NCBI RefSeq assembly: GCF_030269485.1
Contig: NZ_BSTL01000020.1
Coordinates: 1 to 56,449 of the forward strand
Direction: 5' to 3'
DNA: 56,449 bases
Source of the DNA: Actinoplanes sp. NBRC 103695
Lineage (GTDB): Bacteria; Actinomycetota; Actinomycetes; Mycobacteriales; Micromonosporaceae
Of this stretch, positions 30,000-38,384 are shown piece by piece. The position numbers and the translations under genes are program-made. A model generated the notes under the pieces. That model worked only from the letters and a program-made list of their open reading frames with translations, was not told the DNA's origin and did no database searches. Every line of letters begins with the position of its first letter. Within the stretch, counting starts at the first letter, position 1.

Positions 30000-32429
30000 A
30001 TGGCAACTGATCACGGGGCGGACCGTGTCGCCGGTCCCGGGTTCGGGGCCATGCTGGGCAGCCACCGGCGACGAGCCCGGCTGACCCAGGACGAGCTCGC
30101 CCAGCGGGCCGGCATCGGCGTGCGTACCGTCCGTGACCTGGAGCGCGGCCGTGCCTCGCGCCCTCAGCGCACCACCGTCGAGCTCCTCGCCGACGCCCTC
30201 GCGCTGACCGGCGCCGACCTGCGCACGTTCCTGCTCGCCGCGCGTGGCCAGAGCACCGAGGCGATCCCGGTGCCGCGCTACGTCCGGTTGCCACCGGCGG
30301 CCGAGCTGATCGGGCGCGACACCGACGTCGCCGACCTGGACGAGTTGCTCACCACCTCCGGCCCGCACCCGCGCGTGGTCACGCTGGTCGGCCTGGCCGG
30401 CGTCGGCAAGACCGCCCTCGCGCTCACCGTCTGCCACCGCGTCGTCGACGCGCACCCCGCCGGTGTGGCCGGCATCGTGATCACCGACGGTTTCGCCACC
30501 GGTGACATCCTGGGCACCGTCGCCGCGGTCTTCGGCGTCGGCCGCTTCGAGGACCTGTCCGCGCGCTTCGGCGGCACCTCCGGCGTGCTGCTCATCGACG
30601 CCGTCGAGCGGTCACCCGAGGCGGTTGCCGAGGCGCTGTCCAAGCTGCTCGATCGGGTGCCCACGTTGCGCTGCCTGGCCACCGGCCGGCACCCCATCGG
30701 GTTGGCGGCCGAACGGGTCTGGCCGCTCGCGCCGCTGGTCGCGCCGCCCGAGTCGGCCAGGACTTTGGCCGAGGTCAGCGACTTTCCCGCGGTTCGGCTG
30801 TTCCTCGACAGACTGACTCGGGTACGCCGTGAGCCCGTCGCCGCCGACGAGGTGGAACCACTCGCCACCCTGGTCAGGCGGCTGGGTGGCCTGCCGATGG
30901 CCATCGAGCTGGCCGCCGCGCACGGCCGGGTGCTGACCGTGCCGGAGATCCTGGACCGCTACGGCGACCGCCTCCTCGACCTGACCGGCCGGCCCGGCGA
31001 CGCCACGGTGTCGTTGCGCGACGCGGTCGCCGCCAGCTACCGCCTGCTCGCCCCCGACGAGCAGTACGCCCTGCGCCGCCTCGGCCTGTTCCGGCACCGC
31101 TGGTCGGTGTCGCTGGCCGAGCAGATGATCGAACCCGGCGCGGCCGGCGCCACCGATGTCGTGCATGTGCTCGACCGCCTGCTGGAGCTGGGCCTGCTCA
31201 ACGTGCGGGGGAGCGGGGTGTTCCGGTTCCGGCTGCTCGACGTGGTGCGCGACCACGCGGCCGAGCGCGCGGCGGCCGAGGGTGAGCTGGCCGAGGGCCG
31301 GCTGCGGCACGCCGAGGTGCTCGCCGACCTGGCCGAGTCGATCGCTCCGCAGCTGGCCGGGGCGCATCTGGCCGACGCCGCGAACCGTCTCGACGACATG
31401 GCCGGTGACCTGGGCGCCGCCCTGGCGTACGCCGCCTCGGAGGACCCGCTGACCGCCCTGCGCCTGGCCGCGGCGCTGCCGCGCTGGTGGCGGTTCCGGG
31501 GGCGGGACGTGACCGGGCGGCAGTGGCTGCGACGGTTGCTGGACGATCCGCGTACCGCCTCCGCCGACCCCGCGGTCCGCGCCTGGGCCAAGATCGGCCT
31601 CGCGCAGCTGGCCCTGCGGCACGGTTCGGCGAGCGACGAGATCGGCTCGGCGACCGGGGCCCTGGCTGACTTCAAGCGGCTGGGCCTGGTCGAGGGCCAG
31701 CTGACCGCGCACACCCAGCTGGCGGCGCTGTGGATGGCCGAGGCGGGTTACGACCAGGCCCGCCGGCACGGCCTCGCCGCGCTGGAACTGGCCCGGGTGA
31801 CCGGCCGGATCCGCGACATGGCCGTCGCCGAGAACAATCTGACCTGGCACGAGATCCGCATCGGCGACCTCGCCGCCGCCCGGGAGAGGTTGATCGCCGT
31901 CGACCGGCTGGGCGCCCGCTGCGGTGAGGACCGGCTGCGTGCCCTGGCCCGCGCCAACCTTGCCGACGTCGCCCGGCTGGAACGCGACTACGACGAGGCG
32001 GTGCGCCTGGGCCGGCAGGCGGTGGCCGAGCTCGAGGACCTGGGCGACCCGATCCACCGGCCGCGGATGATGGGCACGATCGGCCTGGCGCTGGCGGCGG
32101 CCGGGCGCATCGAGGAGGCGGAACTGGTGCTGGCCGAGCTGAGCCCGCCGTCCGATGTCCGCGACGGGTCGGCGGCGGCGGTCGAGGCGGCGATCGCGCA
32201 GGCGACCGGCGACCGGAAGCGCGCGGCCGAGAGTTACGCCCGCGCGGCGGACGCCTACCGGGGAAGTCAGGATCCGCGCGACATCGTCGAGGCGTTGATC
32301 GGCTTGGCGGTGACGACGACCGATCCGGAGCGGCGGGCGGCGGCGCTGACTCAGATCGACGAACTCTGCCGATCGGGTGGCATCACCCTGCTGCCCTACG
32401 AAAAGGCGCTGCTGGATCGCGAGGTTTGA
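30000..32429 (+). CDS. STAND NTPase regulator: XRE HTH, NB-ARC-like ATPase, TPR-like repeats
   Basis: An 809-residue signal-transduction ATPase. An XRE-type HTH lies at about residues 10-70 (LGSHRRRARLTQDELAQRAG, GVRTVRDLERGRASRP). An NTPase follows with Walker A GLAGVGKTALAL at about 132-143, a Walker-B-like strand VLLIDAV near 198, and GGLPMAIELAAAHGR typical of the AP-ATPase/AfsR group. The C-terminal half, from about 450, is helical TPR-like. Such proteins regulate secondary metabolism or act as ligand-triggered switches; the target is unknown. ATG 30000 is preferred over 29982. The last seven codons and the stop belong to the first copy of a 27-base tandem repeat. Confidence 0.88.
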   Translation: MATDHGADRVAGPGFGAMLGSHRRRARLTQDELAQRAGIGVRTVRDLERGRASRPQRTTVELLADALALTGADLRTFLLAARGQSTEAIPVPRYVRLPPAAELIGRDTDVADLDELLTTSGPHPRVVTLVGLAGVGKTALALTVCHRVVDAHPAGVAGIVITDGFATGDILGTVAAVFGVGRFEDLSARFGGTSGVLLIDAVERSPEAVAEALSKLLDRVPTLRCLATGRHPIGLAAERVWPLAPLVAPPESARTLAEVSDFPAVRLFLDRLTRVRREPVAADEVEPLATLVRRLGGLPMAIELAAAHGRVLTVPEILDRYGDRLLDLTGRPGDATVSLRDAVAASYRLLAPDEQYALRRLGLFRHRWSVSLAEQMIEPGAAGATDVVHVLDRLLELGLLNVRGSGVFRFRLLDVVRDHAAERAAAEGELAEGRLRHAEVLADLAESIAPQLAGAHLADAANRLDDMAGDLGAALAYAASEDPLTALRLAAALPRWWRFRGRDVTGRQWLRRLLDDPRTASADPAVRAWAKIGLAQLALRHGSASDEIGSATGALADFKRLGLVEGQLTAHTQLAALWMAEAGYDQARRHGLAALELARVTGRIRDMAVAENNLTWHEIRIGDLAAARERLIAVDRLGARCGEDRLRALARANLADVARLERDYDEAVRLGRQAVAELEDLGDPIHRPRMMGTIGLALAAAGRIEEAELVLAELSPPSDVRDGSAAAVEAAIAQATGDRKRAAESYARAADAYRGSQDPRDIVEALIGLAVTTTDPERRAAALTQIDELCRSGGITLLPYEKALLDREV

Positions 32430-32514
32430 CGCGCGCTGCTGGATCGCGAGGTTTGACGCGCGCTGCTCGGATCGCGAGGTTTGACGCGCGCTGCTGGATC
32501 GCGAGGTTTGACGC
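32406..32514. repeat. 27-bp tandem repeat containing the STAND gene's stop codon
   Basis: Four copies of a 27-base unit beginning GCGCTGCTGGATCGCGAGG start at 32406, 32433, 32460 and 32488. The third copy has one extra C. The unit encodes ALLDREV followed by TGA in the STAND frame, so three extra copies of the gene's tail plus stop follow the real end. They are too close and without spacers for a CRISPR array. Confidence 0.92.
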
Positions 32515-32545
32515 AAAGGGTTGCGGCGCGCTTTGCGTGAGACGA

Positions 32546-32577
32546 CCGGCGCTCTCTGTGGCCCCCCACAGCGCCGG
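32546..32577 (+). terminator. Hairpin after the STAND gene
   Basis: CCGGCG (32546-32551) pairs with CGCCGG (32572-32577) and CTGTGG (32556-32561) with CCACAG (32566-32571), a two-part stem with a small one-sided bulge. It is the likely terminator between the repeat array and the convergent MarR gene. The remainder of the gap to 32723 shows no gene. Confidence 0.55.
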
Positions 32578-32723
32578 CCGTCGCAACGCCCCACCGGTAC
32601 GCAGCGAAAAACGAAGGCTCCCCCGTCGCCCCGCCAAACCGCCTCGGTCGCGCCGCATCCCCCTTGCCGTGATCACCCTAGCGGCGATCGGCAAGCGGAT
32701 TGGGTTGATTCGAGCGCTATGCC

Positions 32724-33227
32724 CTAGGCACTTGCGGGTTCTGCCGGTAGTTCTGCCGGTTCGCCGCTTCCGGCGGTCGCGCACGGGTTGACCGCATCGC
32801 GAACCTTCCGTAGGCCTTCCAGGAGGCCGTCGAGCTGGCCTGGCGTGAGCGGGTCGATCAGCCAGCGCTGAATGATCTCCAGGTGCTCCGGCAGTAGCGC
32901 GTCGAGCCGCTCCAGTCCGGCGTCCGTGATCACCGCGTACGAGCTGCGGCGGTCGCTCGCGCACGCCTCGCGCCGGATCAGTCCCTCGCGGTCCATCCGG
33001 TCGACCACCCGGGTGACGCCGCTGGTGGACAGGGAGGTCTGGCCGGCGAGCTCGGTCATCCGGAGCCGCTGCCCGTGCGAGCGGGCGAGTCGCATCAGCA
33101 CCTCGAACTCGACCAGGGACAGCCGGTGCCGCTCGAGGTGCGCCTCGAAGTGGCTGCGTAGGCCGGTGAAGGCCTCGGTGAGCAGGCCGATGGCGGTGAA
33201 GCGGTTGTCTGAGAGATCGACGTTCAC
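32724..33227 (-). CDS. MarR-family transcriptional regulator
   Basis: A 167-residue MarR protein. The winged HTH is at about residues 40-110: FEVLMRLARSHGQRLRMTEL, then LSTSGVTRVVDRMDREGLI and the wing RREACASDRRSSYAVIT. A Pro/Ala-rich C-terminal tail is extra. GTG 33227 is preferred; the alternative GTG 33248 would put the start against the promoter of the divergent gene. MarR repressors commonly control the divergent neighbour, here a YceI-family gene, and respond to phenolic ligands or oxidants. An inverted repeat GTCT-AAC-AGAC sits in the shared promoter. Confidence 0.88.
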   Translation of the reverse strand: MNVDLSDNRFTAIGLLTEAFTGLRSHFEAHLERHRLSLVEFEVLMRLARSHGQRLRMTELAGQTSLSTSGVTRVVDRMDREGLIRREACASDRRSSYAVITDAGLERLDALLPEHLEIIQRWLIDPLTPGQLDGLLEGLRKVRDAVNPCATAGSGEPAELPAEPASA

Positions 33228-33235
33228 CTGGACGA

Positions 33236-33246
33236 GTCTAACAGAC
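33236..33246. promoter_or_regulatory. Candidate MarR operator
   Basis: GTCTAACAGAC, an interrupted palindrome directly beside the -35 box of the YceI promoter and just upstream of the MarR start. A single site with short arms, so it is suggestive only. Confidence 0.4.
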
Positions 33247-33248
33247 AC

Positions 33249-33279
33249 TTGACACGGGGAATATTGCTCGGCATATAGT
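33249..33279 (+). promoter_or_regulatory. Promoter of the YceI gene
   Basis: A perfect TTGACA (33249-33254) is followed by CATATAGT at 33272-33279. Using CATATA as the -10 gives a 17-base spacer; TATAGT gives 19. This is an unusually good vegetative promoter for so GC-rich a genome and drives the YceI gene, whose ATG is about 50 bases on. Confidence 0.7.
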
Positions 33280-33332
33280 TGCTACGTCACGCAAACACCC
33301 CCATCGTCTGTCAGTCCCGAGGAGAACCAGTC

Positions 33333-33914
33333 ATGACCGAGTCCGTTGCCACCGGCCCCCGCGAGTACCAGGGCGTTCAGATCCCGGCCGCCGGCACCTA
33401 CACACTCGACCCCAGCCACAAGCGCGTCGGGTTCGTGGCGAGACACCTGATGGTCAGCAAGGTGCGTGGCAACTTCGAGACCGCCGAGGCCACGATCGTC
33501 GTCGGCGAGGACCCGCTGCAGTCCAGCGTCAGCGCGACGATCCAGGCCGCGAGCATCAACACCCACGCCGCCGACCGCGACAACCACCTGCGCAGCGGCG
33601 ACTTCTTCGACGCCGAGAAGTACCCGACCCTCGAGTTCCGCAGCACCGGCCTCAAGTCGTGGGACAACGGCGAGTTCGTCCTCGACGGCGAGCTCACCAT
33701 CAAGGACATCACCAAGCCGGTCGTGCTGAAGGTCGAGTTCGAGGGCGCGGGCAAGAGCCCCTACGGCTTCGACGTCTTCGGCTTCAGCGCCACCACCGAG
33801 ATCGACCGCGAGGACTGGGGCCTGACCTGGAACATGGCCCTCGAGTCCGGCGGCGTCATGGTCAGCAAGAAGATCAAGATCGAGATCGAGGGCGAAGCCA
33901 TCCGCCAGGCCTGA
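33333..33914 (+). CDS. YceI-family protein
   Basis: A 193-residue lipocalin-like YceI protein without a signal peptide. Typical segments are GTYTLDPSHKRVGFVARHLM near residues 20-40, VSATIQAASINTHAADRDNHLRSGDFFDAEKYP (the family's most conserved block, here cited across 65-97), and a closing FGFSATTEIDREDWGLTWN. YceI proteins bind isoprenoid or amphiphilic ligands and often respond to stress. GAGGAG precedes ATG 33333. It is divergent from a MarR gene that probably represses it. Confidence 0.93.
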   Translation: MTESVATGPREYQGVQIPAAGTYTLDPSHKRVGFVARHLMVSKVRGNFETAEATIVVGEDPLQSSVSATIQAASINTHAADRDNHLRSGDFFDAEKYPTLEFRSTGLKSWDNGEFVLDGELTIKDITKPVVLKVEFEGAGKSPYGFDVFGFSATTEIDREDWGLTWNMALESGGVMVSKKIKIEIEGEAIRQA

Positions 33915-34032
33915 CCCTGCTTCAGGAGCTGATCCTGCTCAGGAGCTGATCCCGTTGTTCGGGCCGCCCGATCTCCTGTTCTTCGGGTTCGAGTCCCTGA
34001 TCTGTTCGTCCGGCCTGATCTCCGTTACTCAA

Positions 34033-34064
34033 AAGCGCCGCCCCGGGCAACCGGGGCGGCGCTT
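34033..34064. terminator. Bidirectional terminator between YceI and the membrane-protein gene
   Basis: A perfect 14-base stem (34033-34046 with 34051-34064) closed by the tetraloop GCAA. It serves both the YceI gene and the convergent 34106-36064 gene. Just upstream, CAGGAGCTGATCC occurs twice in short tandem (about 33923 and 33941). Confidence 0.88.
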
Positions 34065-34105
34065 CGACGTCTGGCGTTCGGGAGATTGGCGCGCGTCGCC
34101 TCTAG

Positions 34106-36064
34106 CTACTTGTCGTCGGCCGGGTTGATCTTGGCGATCGGCGGGCTGGCCGGCGGCGCGGCGACCGTCGACTTGCGCGGCGGTTGAGCCTGAGTGGACT
34201 TGGCGGCGTCCGCGGGCTTGGACATCTCCGCGGGCTTGGCCGGCCCTTGGGGCTTGGCCGGCTCTGCGGGCTTGGCGGTTTGCGCGGACCCGGTGGTTTG
34301 GGCGGGCCGGGCGGTTTGCGCTGGTGGCGTTGCTTGCTTGCGAGCTGCGGTGCCCTTGCGCGGGCGGGCGGTGGCGGACGGCTTGAAGGGGTCGGTCACC
34401 GCCGGGGTCGCTTTGCTCGCGGCGGGTTTCGTGGTCCTGCCGAGGTCAGCGGTGGGTTCGTCGTCGGAGGACGGCGACCTCGGTGCTGGCGCTGTCTTCT
34501 CCTGAGCCCTCGACGTCGACGGGGCCTCGGATGTCGACTGAGGGGCGGGCCTCGGCTGAGGCGCGGGCTTCGATTGCTGCGCGGGCTTCGATTGCTGCGC
34601 AGGCGTCGATTGAGGCTGTTCCGTCGACTGGGATGTCGGTGAGGGCTCGGGTGTCGGCTGACGGCGGCGGCCGAACAGGCCCCCTCGGGGTGCCTTCTCC
34701 GGAGCCGGTGGGGCGAGGTCGAGGGTCGGTTCCTCGTCCGGCGTCTCCTGCTTGCGCCGGCCGAACAGCCCGCCACGCGGCGCGGAGCGAGGAACCTCCG
34801 GGGCCGCCTCGACCGGAGGTTGCTGCTGGGCACCCGAGAAAGCCCGGGTTTCGGCCTGCGGCTGGGCACGGCGGGCTTCGGCCGGCTGGGCACGGCGGGC
34901 TTCGGCCGGCTGAGCGCCGCGGCCTTCGGCGGGCTGCGTGGAGCGGCGCGCGTCGGCGGGCTGCTGGGCGCGGCGAGCATCGGTCGGCTGGTGGGCGCCA
35001 CGGGTTTCGGCGGGCTGCTGGGCGCCGCGGGCTGGGGCGGGTGCCGGGTCGGTGGGGCGGCCACGCTGCGGGCGGGCGGGCGGGCGCTGGCCGATCGCCT
35101 CCGACCAGTCGTCCTCGTCCTCGGCGGGCGCCGGGGCGGGGGTCTCGGCGGTCGTGACTCCTCGGCGCTGGGCGATGGTCGCCACCAGAGCCGAGCCTGC
35201 CAGGCCGGCGAGGACGGCGTACGGCGCGATGAGATAGGCCGACTGGAGCTGCCCGATCGCGTTCGTGAACTGGGGCGCCAGCAGCAGGAACGCCGCGCCG
35301 ACCAAGACCGGCCCGACCGCGCCCGAGGCGGCCGTGCCCACGCCGTGGTTGCCTCGGCGGGCGGCCGGCCAGGCGGCGAGCACACCGATCAAGAAGGCGG
35401 CGCCCAGGGTGATCAGGGCGCTGGGCCAGTAGATCGTCCCGTACCGGGAATCCTCGGCGATCTTGGCGAACTGCCAGCTCGTGAGGTAGGTCGCGGCGGG
35501 GCGGCCGGCGGTCAGCTCGACCACGATCGCGGTCGCCGCCAGGGCCCACAGGTAGACCGAGGTGGCGATCAGGTTTGCGGCCACCGGACCGGATTTCACC
35601 GCCCAGTAGGCGATGATCACGCCGAGGGCGATGCCGATCAGGGCGTACGTCGCCGCTGTGCGCCCTGGTGCCGTGCTCTCCGGGCGTACCTCAGCAAGGC
35701 GCGCGGGCAAGGCGACCAGCGCAACCGTCAGCAGCGCACCGATGCCGGCGAAGAAGGCGAGTCCGGCGCGCAACGGACCGGAGGGCCGAGCGCCCCGCAG
35801 TGTGGCCGCGATCATCGCGCCGAACACCGTCGAGCTCGCGGCGATCCAGGTCGCCCAGCCCAGGCTGCCCAGCCAGACGCTGTCGTCGGCGCCCGGCGTG
35901 GCCGGCCACACCACCACGCCCAGGCCGTAGCCGAGGCCGAGTTGCGCGGCGCCCGTCGCGGCAGCTACACCGGCCGCGGCGGCCACCTGTGTCATCCAAC
36001 CCTTCGCGGCCATGGCGGGCACTGTAGCGGCACGTGACGATGGCTGCGAGTTCGTCATTGTCAT
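34106..36064 (-). CDS. Polytopic membrane protein with long low-complexity cytoplasmic tail
   Basis: A 652-residue protein. Residues 20-310 hold about eight hydrophobic segments, among them VAAAAGVAAATGAAQLGLG, WATWIAASSTVFGAMIAATL, AGLAFFAGIGALLTVALVAL and YAVLAGLAGSALVATIA. From about 320 onward it is disordered: Pro/Gln/Ala/Arg-rich, with repeated RRAQPAEA units, two RGGLFGRR(R/K) motifs and a Lys/Ala/Pro-rich end. No family is recognised. ATG 36064 is used; a longer frame upstream adds eight non-conserved residues. It is divergent from a PASTA-domain gene 73 bases away, so it may belong to cell-wall or division functions, an inference from position. Confidence 0.8.
   Translation of the reverse strand: MTMTNSQPSSRAATVPAMAAKGWMTQVAAAAGVAAATGAAQLGLGYGLGVVVWPATPGADDSVWLGSLGWATWIAASSTVFGAMIAATLRGARPSGPLRAGLAFFAGIGALLTVALVALPARLAEVRPESTAPGRTAATYALIGIALGVIIAYWAVKSGPVAANLIATSVYLWALAATAIVVELTAGRPAATYLTSWQFAKIAEDSRYGTIYWPSALITLGAAFLIGVLAAWPAARRGNHGVGTAASGAVGPVLVGAAFLLLAPQFTNAIGQLQSAYLIAPYAVLAGLAGSALVATIAQRRGVTTAETPAPAPAEDEDDWSEAIGQRPPARPQRGRPTDPAPAPARGAQQPAETRGAHQPTDARRAQQPADARRSTQPAEGRGAQPAEARRAQPAEARRAQPQAETRAFSGAQQQPPVEAAPEVPRSAPRGGLFGRRKQETPDEEPTLDLAPPAPEKAPRGGLFGRRRQPTPEPSPTSQSTEQPQSTPAQQSKPAQQSKPAPQPRPAPQSTSEAPSTSRAQEKTAPAPRSPSSDDEPTADLGRTTKPAASKATPAVTDPFKPSATARPRKGTAARKQATPPAQTARPAQTTGSAQTAKPAEPAKPQGPAKPAEMSKPADAAKSTQAQPPRKSTVAAPPASPPIAKINPADDK
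34861..35035 (-). repeat. 24-27-bp degenerate tandem repeat in the membrane-protein gene
   Basis: Units GCTGGGCACGGCGGGCTTCG (plus 4 bases) are identical at 34861 and 34885, then decay over about five further copies of 24-27 bases. They encode RRAQPAEA-like octapeptides with Q/D/T changes. Confidence 0.85.
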
Positions 36065-36137
36065 GCCCTCACCCCACGACGGCCACAAGATTGGATACGT
36101 TGGGCCGGGCGCCGGGTGTCCATGAGAAGGAGCGGCG

Positions 36138-36854
36138 ATGTCCGACGAGACACGGCAGTTCTCGCCCTTCGATGATGATGACGATGATGATGATCGGACA
36201 CGGGTGCAGCCAAGTCACCCGGACGAGAACCGTGGCGGCAAGACCGAGATCATGCCGAACCGGGACTGGGCGGCCGAGGAGGGCGCCTGGGCCGGGCGTG
36301 CTCAGGTGCGCCCGCCGCGCCCGAGCCGGGAGGATTGGGGCCCGGCCGGCGACTGGCCCGCCGATCAGCCTCGCGAGCCTCGCGGCAAGTGGTGGACGCC
36401 GATCGTGGTCGGCATCGTCGCCCTGTTGCTGCTCGGCGCGCTGGGCTGGGGTGTCTATCTGATCGCGACGAACAGCGAAGGGCCCTCCGATTCGCCGGCC
36501 GTGCCGCAGATCTCTGCGCCGACCGTACAGACCCCACGGACTTCCGCGCCGGTGACCAGGCCGACCACGACGCCGCCGACCACGCAGCCCACCACGACCG
36601 AGCCGACCGGGCCGACGGAGATCACGGTGCCGGCCCTGCTGGGACTGTCTCAAGAGGAGGCCGAGCAGGCGCTGACCAGGCGTGGACTCAGATCCCGGAC
36701 GATCTTCCGGCCGAGCGACAACCCGGCGGGCACGGTGATCGACAGCGATCCGGCGGAGGGCCAGGAGGTTCCGCCGGACACGCAGGTCACGTTGGTGATC
36801 GCCACGTTGCGGACGGGCGCGTCGAGCCAGGGCGCCACGCCCGACGACGATTGA
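36138..36854 (+). CDS. Single-PASTA membrane protein with poly-Asp N-terminus
   Basis: A 238-residue membrane protein. Eight consecutive Asp residues lie at 12-19, encoded by a GAT/GAC microsatellite. The cytoplasmic part runs to about 85, a transmembrane segment lies at 87-110 (WTPIVVGIVALLLLGALGWG), a Pro/Thr linker at 125-160, and one PASTA domain at about 162-223 (ITVPALLGLSQEEAEQALTR, then DPAEGQEVPPDTQVTLVI). PASTA domains bind peptidoglycan precursors; here there is no kinase or transpeptidase domain. AAGGAGCGGCG precedes the ATG. It may modulate wall sensing alongside PknB, which lies 13 kb away. Confidence 0.88.
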   Translation: MSDETRQFSPFDDDDDDDDRTRVQPSHPDENRGGKTEIMPNRDWAAEEGAWAGRAQVRPPRPSREDWGPAGDWPADQPREPRGKWWTPIVVGIVALLLLGALGWGVYLIATNSEGPSDSPAVPQISAPTVQTPRTSAPVTRPTTTPPTTQPTTTEPTGPTEITVPALLGLSQEEAEQALTRRGLRSRTIFRPSDNPAGTVIDSDPAEGQEVPPDTQVTLVIATLRTGASSQGATPDDD

Positions 36855-36857
36855 TCG

Positions 36858-37148
36858 TCAGCGGCTGGAGCGGACCCGGATCGGTCCGGTGTTCTGCCCG
36901 GGGCGCCGGCCGTTACGCGCACGCGGGTCCGGAGCCTTTCCCACCTGGCGCAATCCGTTGACCTGGACGAAGATCGAGCGCCGTTCCACCGCGTCGCCGG
37001 CCGAGTTGAGCTCGTATCCGTCCAACCAGATCCAGCCGTCGTAGGTCGGCCAGTCGTGTACCCGAATCACGCGGAAAAGCATCGGCGCCGTGAACTGGAC
37101 ACTCGCCGCCTTCGTCACGTGTATGACATCGCCGGACCGAGGTAGCAC
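36858..37148 (-). CDS. Conserved-type small hypothetical protein
   Basis: A 96-residue protein with a beta-rich core: GDVIHVTKAASVQFTAPMLF, then VIRVHDWPTYDGWIWLDGYEL and ERRSIFVQVNGLRQV. I recall similar small proteins across Micromonosporaceae but can give no function. The last 25 residues are basic and Gly/Arg-rich, perhaps nucleic-acid binding. GTG 37148 is chosen because AGGAGA lies seven bases ahead of it; the longer frame upstream crosses an untranslated leader. The stop is three bases from the convergent PASTA gene. Confidence 0.78.
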   Translation of the reverse strand: MLPRSGDVIHVTKAASVQFTAPMLFRVIRVHDWPTYDGWIWLDGYELNSAGDAVERRSIFVQVNGLRQVGKAPDPRARNGRRPGQNTGPIRVRSSR

Positions 37149-37502
37149 GTCTTCTCCTGTCCTGTAACTCGTCTGCGGGGTGGACGCTGGCAGCCGCACA
37201 TGGTGACCGGCGATGCTCCAGTGTGCCCGGCTCGTACACCTTTGCAAGCCTGGCGGAGGTCAATCATCCTCCTGGTGCATCCGTCCGGCGCAAAGTCACT
37301 TCACTCCATGGTGGACATTCGAATCCATGAGGGGATCATGGGCTTGCGTGACCTGATCACTCAAGAACATTTAGTGATGTGGGCCATACCCAAAAGATTG
37401 CACTACTCGCCGTATTGATGCAAGTTGCATGTCAGCCGTCCGTGATTGTTTGATCACGAAACGATGTTGAATGATTCATCGATCATTGGGAAGACTGGGC
37501 CA
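37149..37502. other. AT-rich regulatory gap before the HTH/DUF397 pair
   Basis: A 354-base gap, clearly richer in A+T from 37300 on. It contains the perfect interrupted palindrome ATGCAAGTTGCAT (37418-37430) and the near-palindrome TGAATGATTCA (37468-37478), either of which could be an operator for the downstream HTH protein. An open frame at 37200-37418 is not convincing as a gene. Confidence 0.5.
37418..37430. promoter_or_regulatory. Candidate operator palindrome
   Basis: ATGCAA-G-TTGCAT, six-base arms around one base, about 70 bases upstream of the DUF5753 regulator start. A likely autoregulatory site, by position only. Confidence 0.4.
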
Positions 37503-38384
37503 GTGAATCCCCGTCGAAGCCCCACGATCCGTCGCCGTCGGCTGGGTGCGGAACTGCGACGTTATCGCGAAGCGGCCGGAGTCACGATAGAGGTGGTGGC
37601 CGAGCGGATCGGCTGTTCCCCCTCGAAAGTGTCACGGATCGAAACCGGACATAACAGTGCAACTCCGCGCGATGTAGCAGACATGTTGGACATTTATCGC
37701 GTAGGAACTCGCGAAGCCGAAGAATTAGTGCAAATCTCCCGCGAGGCTCGCATCAAGGGCTGGTGGCACCCCTACAGCGCGGTACTGGTCGGCGCATATG
37801 TCGGGCTCGAGGCCGCGGCGCGCGGAATCCGTGCGTACGAACAGCTGGTGATTCCCGGCCTGCTGCAGAGCGAGGAGTACGCGCTCGCGCTGATCCGCAA
37901 CGCTCGATCGAGTGACCCGCCCAGGGACATCGATCGCCGCGTGCACGTCCGGCTGGCCCGGCAGTCGTTGCTGACCCAGGAGGACCCCATCTATCTCTGG
38001 GTGGTTCTCGACGAGGCGGCGCTCAGCCGCCCGGTCGGTGGGGAGGCGGTCATGCGGGAGCAACTGCGGCAGCTGGTCGAGGCACAGTCGTTGCCCAATG
38101 TGACACTGCAGGTCCTGCCCTTCGCGGCCGGCGCACACGCGGCCATGGACGGACCGTTCGCGATCCTGGACTTCCCCGATCAGGTTGATCCGGACGTGGT
38201 GTACGTCGAGAACGCCACCGGTGGGCTTTTCCTTGAGAAGGAAGACGAGCTGAGGAAGTACCACTCGATCTTCGACGACATCCGCTCGGTAGCCCTCAGC
38301 CCGGAGGAGTCGACGACGGTGATCGAGTCGCTGGTAGAGGAGCCATTGTGGAGATCACGACCAAGGGATTCAGGCTCGACCTGA
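37503..38384 (+). CDS. HTH regulator with DUF5753 (WhiJ-like)
   Basis: A 293-residue XRE-HTH/DUF5753 regulator. The HTH is at about residues 8-70 (RRRRLGAELRRYREAAGVTI, VAERIGCSPSKVSRIETGHN). DUF5753 follows, with its YEQLVIPGLLQSEEYALALI and LPNVTLQVLPFAAGAHAAMDG blocks. Such proteins pair with small DUF397 proteins in actinomycetes (for example WhiJ/BldB-type loci) and repress developmental genes. The start is uncertain: GTG 37503 places the family start at once, while ATG 37464 or 37446 would add up to 19 residues. The 3' end overlaps the DUF397 gene by 37 bases. Confidence 0.88.
   Translation: MNPRRSPTIRRRRLGAELRRYREAAGVTIEVVAERIGCSPSKVSRIETGHNSATPRDVADMLDIYRVGTREAEELVQISREARIKGWWHPYSAVLVGAYVGLEAAARGIRAYEQLVIPGLLQSEEYALALIRNARSSDPPRDIDRRVHVRLARQSLLTQEDPIYLWVVLDEAALSRPVGGEAVMREQLRQLVEAQSLPNVTLQVLPFAAGAHAAMDGPFAILDFPDQVDPDVVYVENATGGLFLEKEDELRKYHSIFDDIRSVALSPEESTTVIESLVEEPLWRSRPRDSGST

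Noticed and set aside
32406..32514. Possible CRISPR array
   Set aside because: Units are directly adjacent with no spacers, include a gene's coding end, and no cas genes are present.
30612..32594. 660-codon minus-strand frame
   Set aside because: Antisense of the STAND gene; its first part just reads the 27-bp repeat.
37200..37418. 72-codon + strand frame in the AT-rich gap
   Set aside because: No ribosome binding site, overlaps the leader of the opposite gene and a likely operator; composition does not look like protein.
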